DNA of 64,000 bases from Allohahella marinimesophila (lineage in GTDB: Bacteria; Pseudomonadota; Gammaproteobacteria; Pseudomonadales; Oleiphilaceae), in the NCBI RefSeq assembly GCF_039538005.1, contig NZ_BAABBO010000007.1, positions 62,001-126,000 of the forward strand. The letters are read 5' to 3'. Position 1 is the stretch's first letter, and each line of letters starts with the position of its first letter. The translations under genes and the position numbers were made by a program. Under the pieces are notes generated by a model. It did no database searches, was not told where the DNA came from, and saw only the letters and a list, made by a program, of their open reading frames with translations. Shown one piece after another: positions 8,802 to 17,908 of this stretch.

Positions 8802-10085
8802 ATGTCCGAAGATAACCAGAAGCCAGAAGCCCAGCCATCTGCAGTGGCTCGAGGCCAACGCGAAGGACATGGCCGGCTTGGCCGAATCCACCAGGCAGAC
8901 TGGTCGACCGAAACCCAGGCTATTCGCAGCGGGCAATATCGCACGGAAGAGCAGGAGCACTCCGAAGCGATCTTCCCGACATCCTCGTTCGTGTTCAATT
9001 CGGCAGCAGAAGCGGCTGCCAAGTTTGCCGGTGACGTGCCGGGCAACATCTACAGCCGCTTTACCAATCCGACCGTTCGCATGTTCGAAGAACGCCTGGC
9101 TGCCATGGAAACGCCAGCTGGGTACGCCGGCGGCGAAATCAGCTGCATCGGGACCTCGAGTGGTATGGCCGCCATTCTCGCTACCTGCATGGCCTTGTTG
9201 AAGCAGGGCGATCACATTGTCTCCTCCCGTCAGGTATTCGGCACCACCAATGTGGTGTTCGACAAGTACCTGGCCAAGTTTGGCGTGACGACCACCTGGG
9301 TCGACCTCACTGACTACGAGGCCTGGTCGGCTGCGATCAGACCTGAAACGAAACTGCTATTCCTCGAGACGCCATCGAATCCACTCAACGAAGTGGCCGA
9401 TCTCGATCGGCTGAAAGCCATAGCGGTGGCTGGCGACTGCCTGCTCGTGGTCGATAACTGCTTCTGTACCCCGGTTCTGCAACAGCCACTGGCCTTTGGT
9501 GCCGACCTTATCATCCACTCTGCGACCAAGTACCTGGATGGCCAGGGGCGCGGCATCGGGGGTGCGGTCGTCGGCCGCGAAGACCTCGTCAATGAGATCA
9601 AGGTTTTCATGCGTAGCGGCGGCTTCAGCATGAGCCCCTTCAATGCCTGGATTTTCCTCAAGGGTCTTGAAACCCTGAGCATTCGCATGAAGGCGCACTG
9701 TGAGCAGACCGCCGAGCTCGCACGATGGTTGACCGAACAGAGCTGGGTTGAGAAGGTATATTATTGCGGCCTGCCAACACATCCCAGTCACGACATTGCC
9801 CTTCGTCAGCAGAGTGGCTTCGGTGGCGTTGTGTCCTTCACGGTGGCCGGTGGCCGTGATGCCGCCTGGCGTTTTATCGATGGCACACGCTGGATCTCGA
9901 TCACCGCCAATCTGGGCGATGTGAAGACGACCATGACCCATCCGGGCAGCACCACGCATGGTCGGCTTTCACCTGAGGCCAGAGCTCAGGCGGGCATCGA
10001 GGATGGGCTGATCAGGCTGTGCATCGGACTTGAGTCTGCAGAAGATATACGCAAAGATTTGCTCAGTGGCAGTAAGGCCCTCTAG
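8802..10085 (+). CDS. metZ: O-succinylhomoserine sulfhydrylase
   Basis: MetZ uses PLP to convert O-succinylhomoserine plus sulfide to homocysteine, the direct sulfhydrylation route to methionine. It belongs to the Cys/Met-metabolism PLP family: YSRFTNPTV at the N-terminal side, SSGMAAI for phosphate contact, and the PLP lysine in HSATKYLDGQGR. TTMTHPGSTTHGRL near the end is the substrate carboxylate region. The start is ATG 8802 with AGGAG upstream; upstream in-frame codons lie inside purF. purF-metZ adjacency is well known in Pseudomonas, which supports MetZ over other gamma-family members. Length 427 residues. Confidence 0.94.
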   Translation: MSEDNQKPEAQPSAVARGQREGHGRLGRIHQADWSTETQAIRSGQYRTEEQEHSEAIFPTSSFVFNSAAEAAAKFAGDVPGNIYSRFTNPTVRMFEERLAAMETPAGYAGGEISCIGTSSGMAAILATCMALLKQGDHIVSSRQVFGTTNVVFDKYLAKFGVTTTWVDLTDYEAWSAAIRPETKLLFLETPSNPLNEVADLDRLKAIAVAGDCLLVVDNCFCTPVLQQPLAFGADLIIHSATKYLDGQGRGIGGAVVGREDLVNEIKVFMRSGGFSMSPFNAWIFLKGLETLSIRMKAHCEQTAELARWLTEQSWVEKVYYCGLPTHPSHDIALRQQSGFGGVVSFTVAGGRDAAWRFIDGTRWISITANLGDVKTTMTHPGSTTHGRLSPEARAQAGIEDGLIRLCIGLESAEDIRKDLLSGSKAL

Positions 10086-10094
10086 ACTCCTGTA

Positions 10095-12668
10095 ATGTCC
10101 ACAAAAAACGTCGCACCAGCCGCTGGCAAGAAGTCAGCACGGGGATCCAGTCCCTCATCGTCCCCAGCCGCCAAAAAGGCCGCGCGATCGCCTGCGTTCG
10201 CCCGATATCTGGAGCATGTCGAGCGCGAAGGTTCGCTCATATTCTGGCTGTTCATGACTGCCTTCCTGATGATTGCCCTGGCCACCTACAGTCCGGCCGA
10301 TCCCGGCTGGTCAAGCACGAGTGATCGGGAGCTGATTGAAAACTATGCCGGTCGCAGTGGCGCCTGGGTGGCCGATATCCTGCGCTTCTTCTTCGGTCAT
10401 GTTGCCTACCTGTTCCCACTGGTCTTCGGTCTGAAGGCGATCAGCGTGCTGCGTAGCCGCATTACCGGCAGGATCGTTCATTGGCCCGTGATTGCCATGC
10501 GCCTGTTTGGCGTCATGCTCATCGTCTGCTCGCTTACCGCGATTTTCGACCTGTATGCTGTCATGACCTTGCCATTACAGTCGGGTGGCGCCCTCGGTCA
10601 TGCCCTGGGCGAACTGTCTACCAGCGGCCTCAATATCGTCGGCAGTACCTTGTTGTGGATTGCGGCATTGTTTTTCGGCTTCAGTCTTGCCACTGGTTTT
10701 TCCTGGCTGCGTTTCATGGATCTGACAGGCGAGTATGCGCTCCGGACCGCGCAGAGCTTCGGCAGCTGGACCGGCATTGTGGCTGGATGGACCGGCAAGG
10801 GTCTGCGCAAGAGCTCTTCAGCTGCCGCCGGCTTCCTGCGTAAGCGCAATGCCCAGCGGCAGGCTGAAAAGGCGGCCAGAAGTGGCGTGAAGCGTTTGCC
10901 CAAACTGCCTGCCGAAGGGGCTGAGCGTGCAGCGGTCCAGTCGACCGCAAACAGCGCGTCTGCTAACAGCCAGGCCGCCCAGGCTGCGCCTGCAGCTTCC
11001 TCATCCAGGCCTCCAGAGGGCAGGATGCAGGCGGCCGGTCGGGCGGCGGCAACCGCAGCGGCTGAGGCAGCGGAAAAAGCTGTTCGTATTTCGCCCTTTC
11101 AGCGCAAGAAGGAAGCTGGCGCGCGCAGGGATCAGCCATCACTTTTCGATACCAACGACAGCCCCATACCGCCGCTGTCACTGCTGGATCCCTCGGAAGT
11201 CACCAAGAAGGGTGGCTATTCCGAGCAGGCGCTCATCGACATGTCCAGGCTGCTTGAAGCGAAGCTTGCTGATTTCGGTATTTCCGTCGAAGTGGTCGAG
11301 GTCAATCCCGGCCCGGTCATCACCCGCTTCGAAATTCAGCCGGCACCCGGTATCAAGGTCAGCCGAATCAGCAATCTGGTGAAGGATCTGGCGCGATCGC
11401 TGGCGGTCGTCGGTGTGCGAGTGGTCGAGGTCATTCCGGGCAAGTCGGTGGTGGGGATCGAGATTCCTAACGAGAACCGCGATATCGTCCGCCTCAGGGA
11501 AGTCCTCAGCTGCAGTGACTATGAGAACATGAAGTCACCGCTTGCCCTCGGCCTCGGCAACGACATTGCCGGTAACCCCGTGGTGGCCGATCTGGCGAAG
11601 ATGCCGCACCTGCTGGTCGCTGGTACCACCGGGTCGGGTAAGTCCGTCGGCGTCAACGCCATGATATTGAGCATGCTCTTCAAGTCCACGCCGGAAGAGC
11701 TGCGGCTTATCATGATCGACCCGAAGATGCTGGAACTGTCGATCTATGACGGTATTCCGCATCTGCTCACGCCAGTCGTGGTCGACATGAAGGAGGCCGC
11801 TAATGCCTTGCGCTGGTGTGTTGGTGAAATGGAGCGACGTTACCGCCTGATGTCAGCGCTTGGCGTGCGTAACCTCGCGGGTTTCAATCGCAAGGTCAAG
11901 GATGCGCTCGCGGCAGGTGAGGGGATACCCGATCCACTGTGGAACCCATCCGACTCTGCTTTGGCCCATGAGCCGCCGGCCCTCGGACCTGTGCCGCACA
12001 TCGTGGTCGTGATTGACGAGTTTGCCGACATGATGATGATTGTCGGCAAGAAGGTTGAAGAGCTGATCGCGCGTATCGCTCAGAAGGCTCGGGCCGCCGG
12101 TATACACCTCATTCTGGCGACACAGCGGCCATCAGTCGATGTCATCACCGGTCTGATCAAGGCCAACGTCCCGACGCGAATGGCTTTCCAGGTCTCCTCC
12201 AAGATCGATTCCAGAACAATTCTTGACCAGGGTGGAGCCGAACAGTTGCTCGGTCACGGTGATATGCTCTATATGCCGCCCGGCACCTCCTTGCCCGTGC
12301 GCGTGCATGGCGCCTTCGTGGACGATGACGAGGTGCATCGTGTGGTCGCCGAGTGGAAGCGCCGCGGCGAGCCAGACTATCTGACTGAAATTCTCGATGG
12401 CACCTCCGACAGCGACTTCGTCCAGAGTATCGACGGCAGCAGCGGAGGCGGTGAAAACGGCGATGGCGAGCAGGATGCGCTCTACGACGAAGCTGTCGCT
12501 TTCGTTATCGACTCGCGGAAAGCGTCTATATCTTCTGTGCAGAGAAGGCTTAAAGTAGGCTATAACAGGGCAGCCAATCTGGTCGATGCCATGGAGGCCG
12601 CCGGTGTCATCAGTGCTGCCGGTCACAATGGCGCTCGAGAGGTCCTGTCCCCACCATCACGGGAATAG
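10095..12668 (+). CDS. ftsK: DNA translocase FtsK
   Basis: FtsK anchors in the septum and pumps DNA toward dif so that XerCD can resolve chromosome dimers. Four membrane helices lie in about residues 50-215. An Ala/Gln/Arg-rich linker follows (about 240-350), much shorter than in E. coli. The motor has Walker A GTTGSGKSVGVN (about residue 515) and Walker B VVVIDEFADMMM, plus ILATQRPS. The C-terminal winged-helix gamma domain (about 795-857, DEAVAFVIDSRKASISSVQR) reads KOPS. At 857 residues it is of the short-linker type. It starts nine bases after metZ, so it may be read from the same transcript. Confidence 0.97.
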   Translation: MSTKNVAPAAGKKSARGSSPSSSPAAKKAARSPAFARYLEHVEREGSLIFWLFMTAFLMIALATYSPADPGWSSTSDRELIENYAGRSGAWVADILRFFFGHVAYLFPLVFGLKAISVLRSRITGRIVHWPVIAMRLFGVMLIVCSLTAIFDLYAVMTLPLQSGGALGHALGELSTSGLNIVGSTLLWIAALFFGFSLATGFSWLRFMDLTGEYALRTAQSFGSWTGIVAGWTGKGLRKSSSAAAGFLRKRNAQRQAEKAARSGVKRLPKLPAEGAERAAVQSTANSASANSQAAQAAPAASSSRPPEGRMQAAGRAAATAAAEAAEKAVRISPFQRKKEAGARRDQPSLFDTNDSPIPPLSLLDPSEVTKKGGYSEQALIDMSRLLEAKLADFGISVEVVEVNPGPVITRFEIQPAPGIKVSRISNLVKDLARSLAVVGVRVVEVIPGKSVVGIEIPNENRDIVRLREVLSCSDYENMKSPLALGLGNDIAGNPVVADLAKMPHLLVAGTTGSGKSVGVNAMILSMLFKSTPEELRLIMIDPKMLELSIYDGIPHLLTPVVVDMKEAANALRWCVGEMERRYRLMSALGVRNLAGFNRKVKDALAAGEGIPDPLWNPSDSALAHEPPALGPVPHIVVVIDEFADMMMIVGKKVEELIARIAQKARAAGIHLILATQRPSVDVITGLIKANVPTRMAFQVSSKIDSRTILDQGGAEQLLGHGDMLYMPPGTSLPVRVHGAFVDDDEVHRVVAEWKRRGEPDYLTEILDGTSDSDFVQSIDGSSGGGENGDGEQDALYDEAVAFVIDSRKASISSVQRRLKVGYNRAANLVDAMEAAGVISAAGHNGAREVLSPPSRE

Positions 12669-12702
12669 TGTGCTGGCGCTCAATACCTTACAGGGACCTG
12701 CA

Positions 12703-13437
12703 ATGATAATGAAAAGAACCATGAAACCTGCTCTGCTACTGCTCGGTCTGCTGGCCTGGCCGCTACTGGGCAATGCCGCCGAGGAAGCAGGCGTGCCGGA
12801 CTCGGTACGACAGCTGCAGAGTGGCTCGCCTGACGCGGATCTTCAGTTCGAAGCCGCCCCAGGTGAAGCCCTTCGTGAACTGGTGCAGTTACTGAAGCCA
12901 CTCGACACCCTGAGCGCGGAGTTCACCCAGCGGGTGTTTTCACAGAATGGCAACGCCATGCAGAGTGTTGAAGGCAGCTTCAAGGCCCGACGCCCCGGCC
13001 ATTTCTTCTGGCAGACCGCAGCGCCCTCGGCGCAGACACTGGTCACCGATGGCGATTTCATCTGGCTTTACGATCCGGATCTGGAGCAAGTCACAGTGCA
13101 GAAGATGTCTGGTGAAATACAGACTACGCCGGCGCTGCTCTTCAGTGGTGAGGTGGCCGCTATCGACGAGCACTATACCGTGCGGCTGGTCGTGACCGGC
13201 GACAAGGATCCCGACGAGTTTCGCATGTTCGAGCTCAAGCCAAAGGCTACAGAATCGCTGTTCGAAACCTTGCGCATCAGTTTTCTTGAAGGTAAGCCTG
13301 TCGCACTGCTTATACAGGATGGACTTGGTCAATTTACCGTGCTTGAGCTGAGCTCGGTCAACATGAATCCGTCGATACCGGACAGTGTATTCAAGTTCGA
13401 AGTCCCGGATGGGGTCGATGTCATCAAGGATTTCTAG
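12703..13437 (+). CDS. lolA: Outer-membrane lipoprotein carrier protein LolA
   Basis: LolA takes lipoproteins from LolCDE and ferries them across the periplasm to LolB. The start at ATG 12703 gives a clear signal peptide (MKPALLLLGLLAWPLLGNAA, cleavage near residue 25). The mature domain shows FTQRVFSQNG, GSFKARRPGHFFWQ and LVTDGDFIWLYDPDLEQV, all typical. The product (244 residues) is about 40 longer than E. coli LolA; the extra part is a linker between signal peptide and carrier domain. Another possible start, ATG 12721, removes six residues. It follows ftsK as in most gammaproteobacteria. Confidence 0.94.
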   Translation: MIMKRTMKPALLLLGLLAWPLLGNAAEEAGVPDSVRQLQSGSPDADLQFEAAPGEALRELVQLLKPLDTLSAEFTQRVFSQNGNAMQSVEGSFKARRPGHFFWQTAAPSAQTLVTDGDFIWLYDPDLEQVTVQKMSGEIQTTPALLFSGEVAAIDEHYTVRLVVTGDKDPDEFRMFELKPKATESLFETLRISFLEGKPVALLIQDGLGQFTVLELSSVNMNPSIPDSVFKFEVPDGVDVIKDF

Positions 13438-13902
13438 ATGAACCTGTCCATGCTTCTCGCAGTGGCCTGCGGCGGCGCACTCGGTGCCATGGCCAGATAC
13501 GCTGGCGGTAGCTACATCATGCAGAAGTTTGGTCCTGACTGGCCATTGCCGACTTTCAGCATCAATGTGGCGGGGTCGGCGCTCATGGGCGTCTGTCTGG
13601 CGCTGCTGCTGTCGTGGACTGCGGCAAGAACCGGTGCGTCAATAAGTCAGGCTTCGGTCTCATCCGAGCCGGTAAGCCTGTGGTTCAGTCCGGAGCAGTT
13701 TCGAGCCTTCGTCATGGTCGGCTTTCTGGGCGCGTTCACGACTTTTTCTACCTTCTCCATGGAGGTGGTGCACCTGCTGGAAGCTGGCAGGATTTCAATC
13801 GCGCTTTTTTATGCCGGTGGCAGCCTGGTCTTTGGCTGCCTGGCCTTTGCCGGTGGTTACATGCTCACGAGACTGCTGCTGCAGTCGTTCGTTCAGAGTT
13901 GA
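13438..13902 (+). CDS. crcB: Fluoride ion exporter CrcB/Fluc, with extra loop
   Basis: CrcB is a dual-topology dimeric channel that lets fluoride leave the cell. Conserved pieces: GGALGAMARY at the N-terminus, FSINVAGSALMG (the pore Asn) and GFLGAFTTFSTFSMEV (the phenylalanine box). Four membrane helices are visible. At 154 residues it is about 30 longer than usual; the excess (about residues 58-85, Ser/Ala-rich, TAARTGASISQASVSSEP) lies between helices 2 and 3. The ATG follows the lolA stop with no gap, so rarA, which often sits here, is absent. No fluoride riboswitch can fit upstream. Confidence 0.93.
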   Translation: MNLSMLLAVACGGALGAMARYAGGSYIMQKFGPDWPLPTFSINVAGSALMGVCLALLLSWTAARTGASISQASVSSEPVSLWFSPEQFRAFVMVGFLGAFTTFSTFSMEVVHLLEAGRISIALFYAGGSLVFGCLAFAGGYMLTRLLLQSFVQS

Positions 13903-13948
13903 TGCGATATCATCATTTTCAATAATTCGCTAAACGGATCTTTTCCAC

Positions 13949-15244
13949 ATGCTTGACCCAAAACTGCTGCGGCAGGACATCGACAGCGTCGCAAGCGCGC
14001 TGGCCAGGAAGAACTTCAAGCTCGACGTCGAGCGATTTCAGACACTCGAGGCCGAGCGCAAAACGCTGCAGGTCGATACCGAGCAGCTGCAGAGCGAGCG
14101 TAACGCCACCTCGAAGCAGATCGGCCAGGCCAAGGCCAAAGGTGAGGATACTTCTGCCATCATGGCGGCGGTGGCCGGTCTCGGCGAACGCCTGGATGAA
14201 AAGAAGAAAGCTCTGGTCATGCTCCAGGATGAGCTCGACGCCATGCTCGCTGGTCTTCCCAATCTGCCGGATGATTCGGTGCCAGCCGGCAAGGATGAAT
14301 CTGATAACCAGGAGGTTCTGCGCTGGGGCGATCTGCCACAGTTCGACTTCGAGCCGAAAGAGCATCACATCCTCGCCGCCGACAACGCAGCGCTGCATGG
14401 CCAGATGGATTTTGCGGCTGCCGCAGCCTTGTCAGGGAGCCGTTTCGTGGTGCTGAAGGCCGACATTGCCAGGCTGCACCGTGCGCTGGCCCAGTTCATG
14501 CTGGACACGCAGGTCGACAAGCATGGCTATCACGAAGTCATCGTGCCGCTTCTGGTGCATGAGGCTGCGTTGATGGGTACTGGCCAATTGCCGAAATTTG
14601 CCGACGATCTGTTCAAGATCCCCGGAGATCGCGATTTCTACCTGATACCTACTGCGGAAGTACCGCTCACCAATCTCGTTAGCCAGCAGATCGTCGAAGC
14701 CGATGCGCTGCCGCTCAAGTTTGTTGCGCACTCCAACTGTTTCCGCAGTGAAGCAGGTGCATATGGACGTGATGTCAGCGGCATGATTCGACAGCACCAG
14801 TTTGAAAAGGTCGAGCTGGTACAGATCACCAGGCCTGAAGACAGCGATGCTGCGCTCGAGGCGATGACAGGCCACGCCGAGGCCATCCTGCGTGCGCTGA
14901 AGCTGCCGTATCGCAAGGTGCTGCTCTGCGGTGGCGACATCGGTTTTTCTGCCGCAAAAACCTACGATCTGGAAGTCTGGCTGCCAGGCCAGAACGCCTA
15001 TCGCGAAATATCTTCCGTGAGTAATACGAGAGACTTCCAGGCTCGCCGTATGCAGGCTCGCTGGCGCGCACAGGCTGGTGCAAAGCCGGAGCTCGTCCAT
15101 ACCTTGAACGGTTCTGGTCTGGCGGTCGGTCGCACGCTGATCGCCGTACTGGAGAACTATCAGCAGGCGGATGGCAGTATCCGGATTCCAGAGGCGCTGC
15201 AGTCCTGGTTTGGCGACCGAACTCACATCGGGACCGCCGGCTGA
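13949..15244 (+). CDS. serS: Seryl-tRNA synthetase
   Basis: SerS charges tRNA-Ser (and tRNA-Sec) with serine. The N-terminal long coiled-coil arm (about residues 27-100) reaches the tRNA variable arm. Class II motif 2 appears as NCFRSEAGAYGRDVSGMIR, and motif 3 as LNGSGLAVGRTLIAVLENYQ. TAEVPLTNL is the serine-binding TxE loop. Length 431 is standard. It lies 46 bases after crcB and one base before cysG, matching the serS-cysG order seen in Pseudomonas. Confidence 0.98.
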   Translation: MLDPKLLRQDIDSVASALARKNFKLDVERFQTLEAERKTLQVDTEQLQSERNATSKQIGQAKAKGEDTSAIMAAVAGLGERLDEKKKALVMLQDELDAMLAGLPNLPDDSVPAGKDESDNQEVLRWGDLPQFDFEPKEHHILAADNAALHGQMDFAAAAALSGSRFVVLKADIARLHRALAQFMLDTQVDKHGYHEVIVPLLVHEAALMGTGQLPKFADDLFKIPGDRDFYLIPTAEVPLTNLVSQQIVEADALPLKFVAHSNCFRSEAGAYGRDVSGMIRQHQFEKVELVQITRPEDSDAALEAMTGHAEAILRALKLPYRKVLLCGGDIGFSAAKTYDLEVWLPGQNAYREISSVSNTRDFQARRMQARWRAQAGAKPELVHTLNGSGLAVGRTLIAVLENYQQADGSIRIPEALQSWFGDRTHIGTAG

Positions 15245-15245
15245 C

Positions 15246-16631
15246 ATGACACAGCCAGCTGCCTGGCCTCTGTTACCGCTCGCACTTCGCCTCGAAGGGT
15301 CCGCCTGTCTGGTGGTCGGTGACACGGATCAGGCCGAACGAAAATGCGAACTGCTGACGAAGGCCGGTGCGCTTATCCAGCGCATGAGCCCGGCCCAGTT
15401 CCAGCAGTCCCTGGCTGACGGCACGCTCTGCAAGACGCTGGCAGGCGCTATGCTCGTCGTCTCAGCTACCGGTGATACGACCGTCGACGAAGCTGTCGCC
15501 ACCGAAGCCCAGGCGCTCGGCATTTTCGTGAATGTCGCAGAAAACAGATTGCTCAGTTCTGCCATCTTTCCCTCCATCGTCGATCGATCACCATTACTGA
15601 TAGCGGTCTCGAGCGGTGGAGAAGCCCCGGTGCTGACGCGCCTGATTCGTAATAGGCTTGAAGCCTTCCTGCCGTCTAGACTCGGCCACCTCGCGCAGTT
15701 GGCCAGTGCACTCCGGGAAACAGTGAAGTCGAAGCTCACGAATATCAATCAGCGTCGTCGTTACTGGGAGACGGTGCTTGAAGGTCAGGTGCCGGATCTT
15801 GTGTATAGCGGGGCTGAAGACAAGGCTCGCGACCGCATGCTCGAGGTGCTGGATACTGCCGATGACCTTAGTAGTGCTGGCGAGGTGTATCTCGTGGGTG
15901 CCGGCCCCGGTGATCCCGACCTGCTGACCTTTCGGGCACTGCGCCTGATGAGACAGGCTGATGTGGTGCTGTACGACCGTCTGGTATCACCGCAGATTCT
16001 CGATCTGGTCAGGCGCGATGCCGAGCGCATCGACGTCGGAAAGGCTCGCTCGCAGCACACGGTGCCGCAGGAAGAGATCAACGAGATGCTCGCCAGGCTG
16101 GCCCTCGAAGGCAAGCGCGTGTTGCGCCTCAAGGGCGGTGATCCCTTCATATTCGGACGTGGCGGTGAGGAAATTGACTTACTGGCGTCGAAGGGTGTTC
16201 CGTTTCAGGTAGTACCTGGCATCACCGCAGCCTCGGGCTGCGCGGCCTACTCGGGTATTCCGCTGACGCACCGTGATCACTCACAATCGGTGCGCTTCAT
16301 AACAGCCCATCTCAAAAATAACACGAGCGACTTACCGTGGTTCGAGTTGGTCAGGCCCAGGCAGACGCTGGTCTTCTATATGGGGCTGGCTGCACTGCCA
16401 CTGATTGCGAGGGAGTTGGTCGCACACGGCATGGCTGCAGATATGCCTGCAGCCATTGTATCGAAGGGCACACTGCCTGAGCAGCGTGTACTGACGAGTA
16501 CCATTTCAGAACTGGCGGCACTGGTTGCCGCCGAGGAAGTACCGGGCCCCACGATTATCATCGTAGGGACGGTGGTCAGGCTCCGTGACCAGCTGGCCTG
16601 GCAGACAGTCGCTCACGACGCTGCTTCATGA
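15246..16631 (+). CDS. cysG: Siroheme synthase CysG with degenerate N-terminal dehydrogenase/chelatase module
   Basis: Full CysG makes siroheme from uroporphyrinogen III: the C-terminal SUMT module methylates C2 and C7, and the N-terminal module oxidises precorrin-2 and inserts iron. The SUMT module (about residues 207-450) looks intact: VGAGPGDPDLLT, DVVLYDRLV, LKGGDPFIFGRGGEE, PGITAASGCAAYSGIPLTHRD. The N-terminal module keeps its length and the PSIVDRSPLLIAVSSGG stretch. However, the NAD-binding VVGGGxVAxRK motif reads VVGDTDQAERK (residues 23-33), and the catalytic Asp (Asp104 in Salmonella) aligns with Glu99. ATDD is ATGD. The start is ATG 15246, one base after serS; upstream codons overlap serS. 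Its 3' end overlaps the opposing DAHP synthase by 56 bases. Confidence 0.92.
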   Translation: MTQPAAWPLLPLALRLEGSACLVVGDTDQAERKCELLTKAGALIQRMSPAQFQQSLADGTLCKTLAGAMLVVSATGDTTVDEAVATEAQALGIFVNVAENRLLSSAIFPSIVDRSPLLIAVSSGGEAPVLTRLIRNRLEAFLPSRLGHLAQLASALRETVKSKLTNINQRRRYWETVLEGQVPDLVYSGAEDKARDRMLEVLDTADDLSSAGEVYLVGAGPGDPDLLTFRALRLMRQADVVLYDRLVSPQILDLVRRDAERIDVGKARSQHTVPQEEINEMLARLALEGKRVLRLKGGDPFIFGRGGEEIDLLASKGVPFQVVPGITAASGCAAYSGIPLTHRDHSQSVRFITAHLKNNTSDLPWFELVRPRQTLVFYMGLAALPLIARELVAHGMAADMPAAIVSKGTLPEQRVLTSTISELAALVAAEEVPGPTIIIVGTVVRLRDQLAWQTVAHDAAS

Positions 16632-17676
16632 TCGGCTTGAGCTTCTGATCCATCTCGAGAATAGCTTTCTCGGTCGTTTCCCAGTCGATGCAGGCATCGG
16701 TCACTGATACACCATACTTGAGATCAGCCAGGTTCGCCGGAATAGGCTGATTGCCCCAGTTGATGTGACTTTCGACCATGACGCCGATGATGGACTCGTT
16801 GCCTTCAGCAATCTGACGGCTGATGTCCTGCAGCACCAGTGGCTGTATGCCGGGGTCCTTGCTGGAGTTGGCGTGGCTGCAATCTATCATGATCGCCTGG
16901 CGCAGCTTGGCGTTCTCGAGCTCTTTCTCACACAGCTTTACTGATACCGAATCATAGTTTGGCTGGCCACCGCCTCCCCGCAGCACCACGTGACCGTAGC
17001 GATTGCCCTTGGTCTTGATGATGGCCACGTTGCCTTCGTTATCGATGCCGAGAAAAGCGTGGGGATGGGCGACAGATTTCATGGCATTGACCGCCACGGT
17101 CAGGCTGCCATCGGTGCCGTTCTTGAAGCCGATAGGCATGGACAAGCCACTGCTCATTTCACGATGGGTCTGCGATTCAGTCGTTCGCGCGCCAATGGCC
17201 GACCAGGCAATCGTATCCTGCAGGTACTGCGGCGAAATCGGATCAAGCGCTTCGGTCGCCGTTGGCAGGCCCATTTCACACAGCTCGAGCAACAGACCAC
17301 GACCCAGCTTCAGGCCTTCTTCAATCTCGAAGGAATCGTTCATGTGCGGATCGTTGATCAGGCCTTTCCAGCCAACGGTCGTGCGTGGCTTCTCGAAATA
17401 AACCCGCATCACCAGCACCAGCGTCTCATCGACCTTTTCTGCAAGCCCTTTCAAACGCCTGGCATAGTCGCGCGCGGCTTCGAGATCGTGGATCGAGCAG
17501 GGGCCGATGACCACGAACAATCGTGGATCTTCGCCGTCGAGGATCTGTTCGATGGTGCGGCGACCCGTATAGACGGTCTCCGCAGCCTTTTCGCTCAGCG
17601 GCAATTCGGCTTTGAGTTGTTCTGGTGTGATGAGCACCGTCTGGCTTTCAACGTTGACGTTGTGAATCTGGTTCAT
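16576..17676 (-). CDS. Class I 3-deoxy-7-phosphoheptulonate (DAHP) synthase
   Basis: This enzyme condenses phosphoenolpyruvate with erythrose 4-phosphate, opening the shikimate pathway. It is the metal-dependent AroF/G/H type: VVIGPCSIHD with the metal-ligand Cys, RVYFEKPRTTVGWKGLINDPHM, GARTTESQTHREM, PIGFKNGTDG and IMIDCSHANSSKD are all present. Length 366 is slightly over the E. coli paralogues (about 350). I cannot say from sequence which aromatic amino acid feeds back on it. It converges on cysG; the last 56 bases, coding a basic Arg/Ala-rich tail, are antisense to the cysG end. No trp or phe leader peptide is evident upstream. Confidence 0.96.
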   Translation of the reverse strand: MNQIHNVNVESQTVLITPEQLKAELPLSEKAAETVYTGRRTIEQILDGEDPRLFVVIGPCSIHDLEAARDYARRLKGLAEKVDETLVLVMRVYFEKPRTTVGWKGLINDPHMNDSFEIEEGLKLGRGLLLELCEMGLPTATEALDPISPQYLQDTIAWSAIGARTTESQTHREMSSGLSMPIGFKNGTDGSLTVAVNAMKSVAHPHAFLGIDNEGNVAIIKTKGNRYGHVVLRGGGGQPNYDSVSVKLCEKELENAKLRQAIMIDCSHANSSKDPGIQPLVLQDISRQIAEGNESIIGVMVESHINWGNQPIPANLADLKYGVSVTDACIDWETTEKAILEMDQKLKPIMKQRRERLSARPAGHGA

Positions 17677-17908
17677 GGCTGCTAACTGCTATGTTGTTCT
17701 TTGGAGGCTGTCTTGAGTGACATGCGGGGTCATGCCCCCGATCAGCTGATTTGACTGGTGTAGCCGAGCAGGGAAGTGTCGTTTAGTGTGCTGCAAACTG
17801 GCGGCTAAATCAATCGACGATGCGGGCTTCGATTACAGCGCCTGACGTTGTAGAGTGGTAGTTGCAGCGCCGACGAGCGACTGCCTGACTCCAGCGACAG
17901 GACCTTTC
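17677..17908. other. Divergent intergenic region between DAHP synthase and HAD genes
   Basis: These 232 bases separate two outward-reading genes and should hold both promoters. A short hairpin (CGGGG at 17725-17729 pairing with CCCCG at 17736-17740) lies about 50 bases upstream of the DAHP synthase start. No T-run follows on either strand, so I do not call a terminator or attenuator. I could not pick out convincing -35/-10 boxes. Confidence 0.4.

Noticed and set aside
14432..15325. 297-codon minus-strand open frame within serS
   Set aside because: Antisense to serS; no motifs or start signals.
16990..17685. 231-codon plus-strand frame within the DAHP synthase gene
   Set aside because: Antisense to a well-supported enzyme gene; no recognisable domain.
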